From: Deltaproteobacteria bacterium
GTDB taxonomy: Bacteria; Myxococcota_A; UBA796; UBA2385
Direction of reading: 5' to 3'
DNA: 7,955 nucleotides
NCBI GenBank assembly: GCA_015489145.1
Contig: WGAH01000002.1
Span: 1-7,955 of the forward strand
The notes under the pieces were generated by a model that saw only the letters and a program-made list of their open reading frames with translations, did not search any database and was not told where the DNA came from. How positions within the stretch are numbered: the first letter of the stretch is position 1; the number at the start of each line of letters is the position of its first letter. Positions 1-7,400 of this stretch are shown here, piece by piece. Made by a program: the position numbers and the translations under genes.

Positions 1-97
1 CCTCGTGGCGGTGGACGGCGAGCCGCCGACGCGCTCGTCGAGGACGGCCTCGAGGGGCACGAAGGTCGCCACCGGCTCGCCGTCCACCGCCACGAGG
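1..97. repeat. Perfect 25-bp inverted repeat at the window edge (arms 1-25 and 73-97)
   Basis: Bases 1-25 are the exact reverse complement of bases 73-97, separated by 47 bp; the match stops at 26/72. Arm 73-97 encodes the conserved PDZ stretch LLVAVDGEP on the minus strand. Arm 1-25, read in the same gene, gives GSPSTATR, where a PDZ beta-strand with alternating hydrophobic residues would be expected. This pattern fits a fold-back chimera at a contig end better than a natural repeat. Confidence 0.95.
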
Positions 98-996
98 AGG
101 TCGCCCACCCGCACCCGGCCGTCCGCCGGCCCGCCCTCGAGCACCTGCGCCACCCTCAGCAGCCCGGTGCCGTCGGGAAAGGCGGCGCGAAACCGCGCCT
201 CGGTGGCCGGGTCGAGGCCGAGCCGCCGCGCCTCGTCGTAGGGCACGTGCCGGAAGACCACCTCCAGGGTGCCCCGGGTGACCGGCTCGCCGGCCTGGAT
301 CAGCCGCAACGCCCGCACCACCCGGTCGAGGGGCAGGAAGAAGGACGAGGCCCCGCGCCGCCGGCTGCCGGCGTTGAGCGCCACCACCCGCCCCGTCGCG
401 TCGATGACCGGCGAGCCGCTCGACCCGCCGGAGGTGCCCGAGGCGCTCTGGATGTAGAAGGTGTTGAAGTCGTTGAAGCGCCCGCGCCCGTAGGAGGGGG
501 CCGGCCGGTCGAGGCGCGAGAGGGTGCCGGGCAGGATCGACAGCTTCTCGCCCGAGTCGCTGCCGATGACCCGAATGCCGAGACCCACCCGGGCGGCGCC
601 CGGCGCGAGCTCGAGGGCGGTGACGGGCATGAAGCGCACGTCGGCCGGGTCGAAGCGGAAGAAGCCGAAGTCGTGGACCGGGTCGCGGTAGATCGGCTCG
701 ACCTCGACCTCCTCGTTGTCCTGGAACACCGCCTCCGCCACCGCCGGCCCCGGCCCGACGACGTGGCGGTTCGTCAGGATGATGCCGCGCTCGGCGTCGA
801 CGACGAAGCCGGTCGCCACCGCGTTGGTCGCCGGGGCCATGTCGAAGCTCCGGGGCGCCGAGACCCGGAGGGAGACCACCGCGGGCACCGCCCGGTCGAT
901 GGCGGCCTCCCAGGCGTCGGCGGCGGAGTCGGCGCGCGCCGGGGCGCCGAGCAGGAGCACGAGGGCGGACAGGAGGAGGCGCAGGAGGCATCGCAT
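1..996 (-). CDS. Exported Nma111/DEG7-like trypsin-fold serine protease with PDZ domain (3' part missing)
   Basis: This is the N-terminal 332 residues of a chymotrypsin-fold serine protease. The start is ATG at 996; an in-frame TGA at 1008-1006 rules out an earlier start. Residues 1-22 form a Sec signal peptide (MRCLLR, a leucine-rich core, then ARA before Asp23), so it should act in the periplasm. A catalytic triad is visible: His78 in TNRHVV, Asp109 in DPVHDFGFF and Ser193 in GGSSGSPVID. A PDZ domain begins near residue 276 (DGTGLL, then VGDLLVAVDGEPV at 297-309). The stretches RDPVHDFGFFRFDP, GEKLSILPGTLSRLDRPAP, DFNTFYIQ, GGSSGSPV and FFLPLDRVVRAL recall the Nma111/Ynm3 and plant DEG7 proteins more than DegP or DegS. 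That clade usually has a second degenerate protease/PDZ half, which would lie beyond the window. No strong Shine-Dalgarno is seen. Residues 325-332 lie in an inverted-repeat arm and are doubtful. The family call is from memory of the motifs, not a search. Confidence 0.88.
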   Translation of the reverse strand, partial: MRCLLRLLLSALVLLLGAPARADSAADAWEAAIDRAVPAVVSLRVSAPRSFDMAPATNAVATGFVVDAERGIILTNRHVVGPGPAVAEAVFQDNEEVEVEPIYRDPVHDFGFFRFDPADVRFMPVTALELAPGAARVGLGIRVIGSDSGEKLSILPGTLSRLDRPAPSYGRGRFNDFNTFYIQSASGTSGGSSGSPVIDATGRVVALNAGSRRRGASSFFLPLDRVVRALRLIQAGEPVTRGTLEVVFRHVPYDEARRLGLDPATEARFRAAFPDGTGLLRVAQVLEGGPADGRVRVGDLLVAVDGEPVATFVPLEAVLDERVGGSPSTATR

Positions 997-1201
997 GGTC
1001 CGGCATCAAAGCCCCCCCGGGCGGTCGGGTCAAGGCGGCGGGCCGGCGGCGGCGGCGACCCGCGGCGGGACGCGGCTTTCCGCCCGGTGCCACCGGCATC
1101 CTCAGCGAGGCCCCGCCGCCGAGGGGGGCGCGGCGCGCACCCTCGCGGGGCTCGCGTCGAATGGAACGCGCCGCCCCGCGTCCAGGGGGGTGTCCGCAAC
1201 C

Positions 1202-1232
1202 GGGAGGGAGAGGCGAAAGCCCCCTCCCTCCC
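1202..1232 (+). promoter_or_regulatory. 5' UTR hairpin with GAAA tetraloop
   Basis: GGGAGGGAG (1202-1210) pairs perfectly with CTCCCTCCC (1224-1232). Inside, GGC (1212-1214) pairs with GCC (1219-1221) and closes a GAAA loop (1215-1218), with a small 1x2 internal loop between the two stems. It ends 8 nt before the GAGGAGG ribosome binding site of the small gene. No T-run follows, so it is unlikely to be an intrinsic terminator. It could protect the mRNA 5' end or tune translation. The pairing is seen; the role is inferred. Confidence 0.5.
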
Positions 1233-1240
1233 CCGTGAAC

Positions 1241-1247
1241 GAGGAGG
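1241..1247 (+). promoter_or_regulatory. Strong ribosome binding site for the WxxGxW protein
   Basis: GAGGAGG lies 5 nt upstream of ATG 1253. It fixes the start of the small gene, although the reading frame is open much further upstream to about 716, which is common chance openness at this GC content. Confidence 0.8.
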
Positions 1248-1252
1248 CCACC

Positions 1253-1537
1253 ATGGCATTCGTCCGCCGCCTGATCCCCGTCCTCGCCCTCGCCGGCGCC
1301 GCCACCCTCGCCACCCCCTCCGAGGCCCACGCCGGCGGCGTGCGGGTGGTCGTCGAGGCCCCGCGGGTCTGGGTCCCCGGCCACTGGACCGTGCAGGTCG
1401 GCCGCCGGGTCTGGGTCGCCGGCCACTACGCCCCGGCGCCGCCGCCCCCCCGCGTCGCCCGCGTGTGGGTCCCCGGCCACTGGGTCGGCCGCGGCCGCGG
1501 CCGCCACTGGGTGCCCGGCCACTACGAGCTCCGGTAG
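1253..1537 (+). CDS. Small exported WxxGxW-repeat protein
   Basis: A 94-aa protein of unknown function. It starts at ATG 1253 behind a strong GAGGAGG site. Residues 1-27 are a Sec signal peptide (FVRR, hydrophobic core, then SEAHA before Gly-Gly), so the mature product of about 67 residues should be periplasmic or outer-membrane associated. The mature part carries four motifs: VWVPGHW (39-45), VWVAGHY (53-59), VWVPGHW (71-77) and HWVPGHY (85-91). A proline run (PAPPPP, 61-66) joins the two halves and a GRGRGR tract (79-84) precedes the last motif. The motifs match the bacterial WxxGxW/YXWGXW repeat family, often found as small envelope proteins without a known biochemical role. Regularly spaced His, Trp and Tyr residues could bind metal or polysaccharide, which is inference. 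It appears to be transcribed alone. Confidence 0.85.
   Translation: MAFVRRLIPVLALAGAATLATPSEAHAGGVRVVVEAPRVWVPGHWTVQVGRRVWVAGHYAPAPPPPRVARVWVPGHWVGRGRGRHWVPGHYELR
1364..1525 (+). repeat. Tandemly duplicated 32-residue unit within the WxxGxW protein
   Basis: The four motif tryptophans are at residues 40, 54, 72 and 86, spaced 14, 18 and 14. The protein is thus two copies of a 32-residue unit, each with one GHW followed by one GHY motif. The DNA copies are nearly identical across the first motif: 1370-1387 and 1466-1483 both read TGGGTCCCCGGCCACTGG. This indicates duplication of a two-motif unit. Confidence 0.75.
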
Positions 1538-1542
1538 GCGCG

Positions 1543-1567
1543 CGCCCCGGGGCCGCGCGGCGGGGCG
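1543..1567 (+). terminator. Weak GC-rich stem-loop after the WxxGxW gene
   Basis: CGCCCC (1543-1548) pairs with GGGGCG (1562-1567), extended one pair inward. It starts 5 nt after the TAG stop at 1535-1537. It is followed by AGAATCC and not by a T-run, so it is at most a weak or Rho-assisted terminator. Such stems also arise by chance at this GC content. Confidence 0.25.
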
Positions 1568-1639
1568 AGAATCCTGTCAAGAGGCGCGCCCCCCGTTGCG
1601 ACCCCCCCGAGCCGGCCGCTAAGAAGATGGCGAACCCGT

Positions 1640-1662
1640 GGGAGCCCCGATCCGGGGCTCCC
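1640..1662 (+). other. Perfect 10-bp hairpin upstream of the metalloprotease
   Basis: GGGAGCCCCG (1640-1649) pairs fully with CGGGGCTCCC (1653-1662) around a 3-nt ATC loop. It lies 18 nt before the chosen GTG start at 1681. There is no T-run on the 3' side. It may be a terminator for the upstream gene or a 5' UTR structure of the metalloprotease. If translation began at the alternative ATG 1627 it would fall inside the coding sequence. Confidence 0.6.
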
Positions 1663-1680
1663 CCTACGAGCGGAACCCGC

Positions 1681-3159
1681 GTGCGCCCCGTCCTCGCCCT
1701 GCTCCTCGCCGGCTGCCAGCCCCCCGTCGTGCGCTTCGACTGCGCCCACGGCGAGCCCCTCTGCGAGTCGCGCGAGCTCGCCGAGGGCGTGGACATCACC
1801 GCCGTCTACCTCTACCAGGCCGTCGAGATCCCGCTGATGGAGGGCGGCGCCCTCGTCGAGCAGGACCCCGACGACGACCTCACCGACCCGCCCGTCGTCG
1901 CCGGCCGCGACGCGATGGTGCGCGTCTTCCTCGACCCGGGCGAGCTCGACGCCCCCCGCGAGCTGGAGGGCAAGCTCACCCTGTTCGAGGGCGGCTCCTT
2001 CTCCACCGGGGTCGAGGCCAGCGTCTCCCTCGCCGGCGAGTCCGACCCCACCGACCTCGGCACCACGCTCAACTTCGAGGTCCCCGGCGACGCGATCACC
2101 CCGGACACCTCCTGGATGGTGAGCGTCTACGACCCGGCCCTGGCCCCGGGCGAGGCCGACCGCTCGCTCACCGCCGGGGCCGAGTGGCCCGACGACGGCT
2201 CCTCGGCGGCCCTCGGCGCCGTGGACAACGGCGGCCTGCTCCGCATCTTCATCATCCCCATCGAGTACGACGGCGACGGCTCCGGCCGCCTGCCCGACAC
2301 GAGCGACGAGCAGATCGCCACCTTCGAGCAGTACTTCTACAAGGAATACCCCGTGGTCCGGGTCGAGTTCGAGGTCGGCGAGCCCTACGCCTGGAACGGC
2401 ACCGTCGACAACTACGGCAGCGGCTGGGACACGCTCCTCGGCACGGTCTCCAACCTGCGCGACGACTACGGCGTCGACGACGACGTCTACATCTACGGCC
2501 TCTTCGACCCGGCCGAGTCCTCGGCGGCCTACGGCGGCGGGGTGGCGGGGCTGTCGAACATGGCGATGAGCGCCAGCGACGCCGGCAGCCGCGCCAGCAT
2601 CGGCGTCGGCTTCCCCGACTGGGCCCCCGAGACGATGATTCACGAGGTCGGCCACGCCCACGGCCGCTCCCACTCCCCGGGCTGCGGCGCCGCCGGCGAG
2701 GACCCGAGCTACCCGAACGACGAGGGCCTCATCGACTGGCGCGGCTACGACCTGTTCAGCGGCGCCCTCAAGGAGACCGACAGCTACTACGACTTCATGA
2801 GCTACTGCTCGCCCTACTGGGTGAGCGGCTTCACCTACGAGGCCCTGGCCACCCGCATCCAGCAGGTCGACGAGCTCTACGGCCAGCACGCCCGCACGCC
2901 CCCGCCGCGGACGTGGGTGGCGGTGCTGCTGCGATCCGACGGCGGGGCCGAGTGGATCGGCGAGCGCACGGTGCGCCGGGAGCCCGGCCCCCGCACGGTG
3001 CCCGTCACCCTCCTCGACGAGGACGGGCGCGAGCTCGGCGAGGCGAAGGGCTGGTACGCCCCCTTCGACCACGTCCCCGCCGGCATCCTCAGCCTGCCCG
3101 ACCCGGGGCCCGCGGTCGCCGGCCTGCGGGTCGCCGGCCGCACCGCCTGGCGGCGCTGA
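1681..3159 (+). CDS. Putative lipoprotein zinc metalloprotease (metzincin)
   Basis: A 492-aa predicted zinc endopeptidase. The catalytic signature HEVGHAHGRSH (residues 321-331) is a full HExxHxxGxxH: His321, His325 and His331 bind zinc and Glu322 is the general base. A Met-turn follows in YDFMSYC (370-376, Met373), which makes it a metzincin. The start is taken as GTG 1681, giving MRPVLALLLAGC with lipobox LAGC and lipid Cys12. That signal is unusually short. ATG 1627 in the same frame would give a 29-residue signal, and neither start has a good Shine-Dalgarno. Residues 38-180 form a beta-rich domain (YLYQAVEIPL, then VVAGRDAMVRVF). About 90 residues after the catalytic domain look like another beta-sandwich. 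Mature cysteines besides Cys12 are 21, 28, 335 and 376; C335 and C376 flank the active site and probably form a disulphide. The substrate is unknown. It is convergent with the porin. Confidence 0.88.
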   Translation: MRPVLALLLAGCQPPVVRFDCAHGEPLCESRELAEGVDITAVYLYQAVEIPLMEGGALVEQDPDDDLTDPPVVAGRDAMVRVFLDPGELDAPRELEGKLTLFEGGSFSTGVEASVSLAGESDPTDLGTTLNFEVPGDAITPDTSWMVSVYDPALAPGEADRSLTAGAEWPDDGSSAALGAVDNGGLLRIFIIPIEYDGDGSGRLPDTSDEQIATFEQYFYKEYPVVRVEFEVGEPYAWNGTVDNYGSGWDTLLGTVSNLRDDYGVDDDVYIYGLFDPAESSAAYGGGVAGLSNMAMSASDAGSRASIGVGFPDWAPETMIHEVGHAHGRSHSPGCGAAGEDPSYPNDEGLIDWRGYDLFSGALKETDSYYDFMSYCSPYWVSGFTYEALATRIQQVDELYGQHARTPPPRTWVAVLLRSDGGAEWIGERTVRREPGPRTVPVTLLDEDGRELGEAKGWYAPFDHVPAGILSLPDPGPAVAGLRVAGRTAWRR

Positions 3160-3183
3160 TCCGGCCCCGCCGACGGGCGCCCC

Positions 3184-3213
3184 GCCGCCGGTCGGCTTCC
3201 CGCCGCCGGCGGC
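3184..3213. terminator. GC-rich inverted repeat between convergent genes
   Basis: GCCGCCGG (3184-3191) pairs with CCGGCGGC (3206-3213) across a 14-nt loop, in the 66-bp gap where the metalloprotease and porin converge. The position suits a bidirectional terminator, but there are no T-runs and the local GCC/GGC repeats allow several alternative foldings. Confidence 0.3.
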
Positions 3214-3225
3214 CCGCGCGTCCGG

Positions 3226-4362
3226 TCAGATGCGGAGCTGCATCCACAGCCGGGCGGTGTCGTTCGGGATCGAGGCGCCGCCGCGCTCGAGGCGCAGCAC
3301 GTAGCCGCCGCCGGCGCGCACCGCGTCGCCGCGGCCGTGCCAGGTGAAGCCGAAGGTGCCCTCGCCGACGTCGCCGTTGTCGGTGGCCCCGGTGTCGTCG
3401 TCGAAGATCGCGAAGCGGGCCGCCGGCTCCCAGGCCCCCACCGTGTAGCCGACCTGCACGAAGCCGCCCTGCCGGACGTGCTCGCCACCACGCCCCGGCA
3501 GGGCGGCGGGCTCGTCCACCGGCTTGAGCGTCGCGAAGCGCGCGTCGAGGAGCACCGCCAGCCCGCCGACGCGCACCATCGCGTCGCCGCCGTAGCCCAG
3601 GGTGGCGACGTTGACGTCGGTGTTGGACCAGGCGTCCACCGCGACGCCGAAGGTGGGCTTCTTCACGCGGCCCCAGGTGCGGTAGACGTTGCCCGGCCCG
3701 TGGACGAACTCGACCCGGCCCGAGAACAGCTTGCCGGCGTTGTCGTCGCCGAGCGCCGAGCCGTCGCCGTTGAAGGCGCCGAGCCGCAGGCGCAGGCGGC
3801 TGCCGTCCTCGTCCTCGCTGCTGCGGTAGTCCGCCACCAGGCCGGCGTCGCGGCCCGGCGTCATCCACTCGGTGGACACCGAGCGCTCGGCGAGGGCGAG
3901 GCGACTCGAGCTCATGAGCTGCTCGCGGCCGACGGGGATCTTCTGGACGCCGGCGGTGAGCCACAGCCCGCGCAGGGGCTTGTAGCCGACGTAGCCGTCG
4001 ACCAGCTCGCCGCGCTCGGTGCCCGCCCCGCCGATGGCGTCGTAGGCGCTCGCCATGCCGAGGATCACGCCGTAGCGCACGCCGTGCCCCTTGCCCTCGA
4101 AGCCGACGCGGGCCCGCCGAAGCTTGAAGCCCGGGTCGTCCTCGGGATCGCCGTAGCCGGCCGGGTCGGCGGTGCGGTCCTGGTCCTGGTCGTAGAGGGT
4201 GCCCCAGACCTGGACCAGGGCGTAGGGCTCGGGGGTGGGCACGGCGGCCTCGTCCTTCCCCCCGTCGGCCTTGCCGCCGCCCCCGGCGTGGGCGGCGCCG
4301 CCGGCGAGCAGGCCGGCGAGAAGGGAGGCGGACAGCAGCAGGTGGGGCATCTCCTGGTTCAT
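3226..4362 (-). CDS. Outer-membrane porin, Porin_O_P (OprP/OprO-like) family
   Basis: A 378-aa beta-barrel protein. The start is ATG 4362 with GAGGT (4371-4367) four nt upstream; the internal ATG at 4350 has its purine stretch too close. Residues 1-26 are a signal peptide (AGLLAGGAAHA). A Gly/Lys/Asp-rich linker to about residue 45 follows. The barrel shows hallmarks of the phosphate/pyrophosphate-selective porin family: FKLRRARVGFEGK (79-91), DGYVGYKPLRGL (122-133), GVQKIPVGREQLMSSSRL (138-155), AERS and PGRDAGL (169-175). The protein ends in TARLWMQLRI, an amphipathic strand that lacks the terminal aromatic residue usually recognised by the BAM machinery. The substrate cannot be read from sequence; many family members are not phosphate-specific. 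It is divergent from the PHP lipoprotein with only 62 bp between the starts, which suggests shared regulation. Confidence 0.87.
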   Translation of the reverse strand: MNQEMPHLLLSASLLAGLLAGGAAHAGGGGKADGGKDEAAVPTPEPYALVQVWGTLYDQDQDRTADPAGYGDPEDDPGFKLRRARVGFEGKGHGVRYGVILGMASAYDAIGGAGTERGELVDGYVGYKPLRGLWLTAGVQKIPVGREQLMSSSRLALAERSVSTEWMTPGRDAGLVADYRSSEDEDGSRLRLRLGAFNGDGSALGDDNAGKLFSGRVEFVHGPGNVYRTWGRVKKPTFGVAVDAWSNTDVNVATLGYGGDAMVRVGGLAVLLDARFATLKPVDEPAALPGRGGEHVRQGGFVQVGYTVGAWEPAARFAIFDDDTGATDNGDVGEGTFGFTWHGRGDAVRAGGGYVLRLERGGASIPNDTARLWMQLRI

Positions 4363-4424
4363 GTGGACCTCGCAGGGTCGGGACAGTAGTCTGCCTCCCT
4401 CACGCGCACCACCCCGAGGGTTCC
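4363..4424. promoter_or_regulatory. Short divergent promoter region with two ribosome binding sites
   Basis: Sixty-two bp must hold both promoters of the porin (minus) and the PHP lipoprotein (plus). The porin site GAGGT (4371-4367, minus) and the lipoprotein site GAGGG (4416-4420, plus, 4 nt before ATG 4425) are clear. No confident -10/-35 elements or operator palindrome were found. The two promoters would have to overlap or lie back to back, so co-regulation is plausible. Confidence 0.6.
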
Positions 4425-7400
4425 ATGCGAGGCCCCGCCACGCCGCTCCTCCCGGCGCTCGCCGTCTCGGCGGCCGCCCTCCTCGCCACCGCCTGCCAGC
4501 AGCCCGACACCTGGGCGCGGGCCTACGAGATCGCCGATCTCAGCGACACCATCGGCGGCCCCAAGGCCCTGGCCCGGCCCGGCGACTTCGTGATCGAGAA
4601 CGACCGCATCCGGGTCGCCATCCTCGGCCCCCGCCCGAGCATGGGGCCCCACACCTCGGGCGCCAGCGTCATCGACGCCGACCTCCAGCGCCCCGACCCG
4701 CGCTACCTCCACGGCAACGGCAACGACCAGCTCGCCGAGATGTTCCCGACGGTCAACCTCAACGTGCAGGAGGCCGACGAGTACGCGGGCACCGTGCAGG
4801 TGATCGCCGACGGCTCCGACGGCGGCCCGGCCGTGATCTGCACCGAGGGGCCCGAGCAGTCCTTCATCAGCCTCCTCGACCCGCTGTGGGCGATGCTCTG
4901 GACGGCGCAGCGGCCGATCTTCCGCATGCGCACCGACTACATCCTCGAGCCCGGCTCGCCGGCCCTGCAGATGCGGACCTACGCCGTCTTCGCCGACGAG
5001 AGCCCCTGCGACGCCGACCTCGACGCCGACCCCGTTCCCGGCTCCGACACGGAGCTCGACGTGCTCGGACTGGCGCTCGAGACCGGCCTGGTCATGGGCG
5101 ACTTCTACCTCCAGGGCGGCAGCATCGACGTCTTCCTGCCCGGGGTCGGCTACGACGAGAAGAGCTACCTGCACGACCTCGAGCTCGAGGGCATCAACAC
5201 GATGCAGGACCCGATCGCCATGCCCTTCCTCGCCGGGGTGGGCGACGGGGTGAGCTACGGGCTGATGGCCGACCAGGGGCAGCTCTTCTTCCCGCTGTTC
5301 ACCTCGTCGCAGACCGTCGCCGTCGGCGGCGGCCTGGCCGGCGACGACACGAAGCAGCGGCGCTTCGCCGACGGCACCGCGCTGAGCTACGACCGCTGGT
5401 TCACCGTGGGCCGCGGCGACGTGGGCAGCGTTCTCGACAACCTCCTCGAGGTGCGGGGCGTGCCCGTGGGCCGGGTCGAGGGCCGGGTGGTCGAGGAGGG
5501 CACCGGCGTGGCGCTCTCCGGCGTCCACGTCTTCGTCTACGAGCCCGGCGCCGAGGCCCCCTACTCCGACTGGATCACCGACGTCGGCGACGACCCGGTG
5601 CCCGACGGCTCCTTCGGCGGCACCCTGCCCGTCGGCGACTGGGAGCTGATGGTGCACGAGGAGGGCCGCCCCGACGGCGAGCGCTTCCCGATCACCGTCG
5701 AGGAGGGGCAGACCCTCGAGCTCAGCCTCGGCTCGCCGCAGCCGGCCAGCGTCCACTTCACCGTCGTCGACGAGACGGGCCTGCCGGTGCCCGCCAAGGT
5801 GAGCTTCTTTTCCGTGGACGGCGACAGCCCCCGCGACAGCGTCCTCGGCGACGGCTACATCGCCGGCGACCCGGCCCAGGTCAGCTTCGTCGCCCACGGC
5901 GAGGGGCAGGTGGTGCTGCCGCCGGGCACCTACCGCGCCGTCGCCAGCCGCGGCATCGAGTACGAGATCGACGAGAGCGACACCTTCACCCTCGACCGCC
6001 GCGAGACGGTCGACCTGCGGCTCCAGGTCGTGCGCGACGTCGACACCCGCGGCTGGATCAGCGCCGACTTCCACGTCCACGCCCGGCCGAGCCACGACTC
6101 GGGCGTCTCCCTGCACGACCGGGCCCTCACCATGGCCGCCGAGGGGGTGGAGTTCTTCACGTCCAACGACCACGACGTGATCACCGACTACCGCCCGGCC
6201 ATCGAGGACCTCGGGCTGGAGGAATGGGTCAACACCGCCATCGGCCTCGAGGTCACCACCATCGAGCTCGGCCACTTCCTCGGCTTTCCGCTGGTGCAGG
6301 ACGTGATGGGCGATGCCGGCGGGGCCCTGGACTGGACGGGCCTCACGCCGACCGAGATCATCGACGGGATCCGGGGCCTGGGCGCCCGGGGCGGCGTGGA
6401 ACCCTTCGTCTTCGTCGGCCACCCGCGCGACGGCATCCTCGGCTACTTCGACCAGTACCACCTCAACCCCTACACCACCGACGCCAACGGGCAGCCCGTC
6501 CTGGACTACAGCCTGCTCACCGCGAGCAACCCGCTGCTCGACGCCGACAACTTCACCCTGGACTTCGACGGCCTGGAGCTGCTCAACGGCAAGCGCTTCG
6601 ACTTCATCCGGACGCCCACCCAGCCCGAGCTCGACGCCTACGCCGCCGACCTGGCCGACGGGGTGGAACCCTCGGTGAGCGGCTACGACATCATCACCCG
6701 CACGATGCAGGAGCAGCAGGACCTCGCCGACGGGGTCTACACCCTCGGCTACGGGCGCAACGGCGCCATCGACGACTGGTTCGCGCTGCTCAACATGGGC
6801 TACCGCTTCACGGCCCTCGGCAATTCCGACACCCACGACAAGCACTTCATCGAGGCGGGCTGCCCGCGCAACTACGTGATGGCCGACACCGACGACCCGG
6901 CCTTCCTCGACGAGGCCGCCGTCGCCGAGGCGGTGCGCCAGGGCCGGGTCATCGCCACCTACGGCCCCTTCGTCCGCTTCTACGCCGGCAGCGAGGACGT
7001 GGGCCCGGGCAGCACCGTGCAGGGCTCGCCGGTGACCCTGAGCATCGAGGTGCAGTCGCCCCTGTGGATGGGGGTGGACCGGGTGGAGCTGTACGAGAAC
7101 GGCACCCTCATCCGGGAGTGGACGGATTCCGATCTCCAGGCCGATGACGTGCTCAAGTTCCTCCAGGACGTCGAGGTCCAGCCCGAACGCGACTCCTGGT
7201 ACGTCGTCATCGTCGCCGGGGACGACGACATGACGCCGATCTTCACCGCGGTGGACATCCCGCCCATCCAGCTCCAGGACGTCGTGATGGGGGCGCTGTC
7301 GGGGGTGGGCAGCATCGGCAGCCTCCTCGGCGACCCGGTGCGCTACCCGAACAGCTTCCCGGTCTACCCCTACGCGATCACCAACCCGATCTGGGTCGAC

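Larger units (their letters stand above)
997..1252. other. Divergent intergenic region between the protease and the WxxGxW gene
   Basis: These 256 bp separate two divergent starts, so both promoters should lie here. I find no convincing -35/-10 pair. A small palindrome (CCGGT-gcc-ACCGG, 1084-1096) and several G and C runs are visible. The stretch nearest the plus-strand gene holds a better hairpin, listed separately. No small ORF with its own ribosome binding site was recognised. Confidence 0.6.

Noticed and set aside
1163..1185. GGAAC at 1163-1167 as the -35 of an ECF/RpoE-type promoter for the WxxGxW gene
   Set aside because: No matching -10 element occurs at the usual 16-18 nt spacing, only a G-run.
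1489..1506. GGCCGC repeats as a possible regulatory palindrome
   Set aside because: They encode the GRGRGR linker of the small protein and are explained by codon choice for Gly-Arg.
247..1680. Long plus-strand open frame running into the metalloprotease gene from far upstream
   Set aside because: It runs antisense to the protease gene and through intergenic DNA, has low-complexity Arg/Gly/Pro composition and no signal or domain. The frame is open only because stop codons are rare at this GC content.
1522..3072. 516-codon minus-strand open frame antisense to the metalloprotease
   Set aside because: It is low-complexity Val/Gly/Ala/Glu sequence opposite a gene with an intact zinc-protease motif.
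4369..4387. Two CTGnC-like half sites 11 nt apart on the minus strand, reminiscent of a Pho box upstream of the porin
   Set aside because: The match is poor beyond CTG and one half overlaps the porin ribosome binding site, so it cannot support phosphate control.
4359..6845. 828-codon minus-strand open frame antisense to the PHP lipoprotein
   Set aside because: The translation is Val/Ala/Gly/His-rich with no recognisable domain, while the plus strand encodes a full PHP active site. It is a GC-rich shadow frame.
4235..7147. 970-codon plus-strand frame overlapping the PHP lipoprotein in another frame
   Set aside because: Arg/Pro/His-rich shadow translation without domains; it also crosses the porin start.
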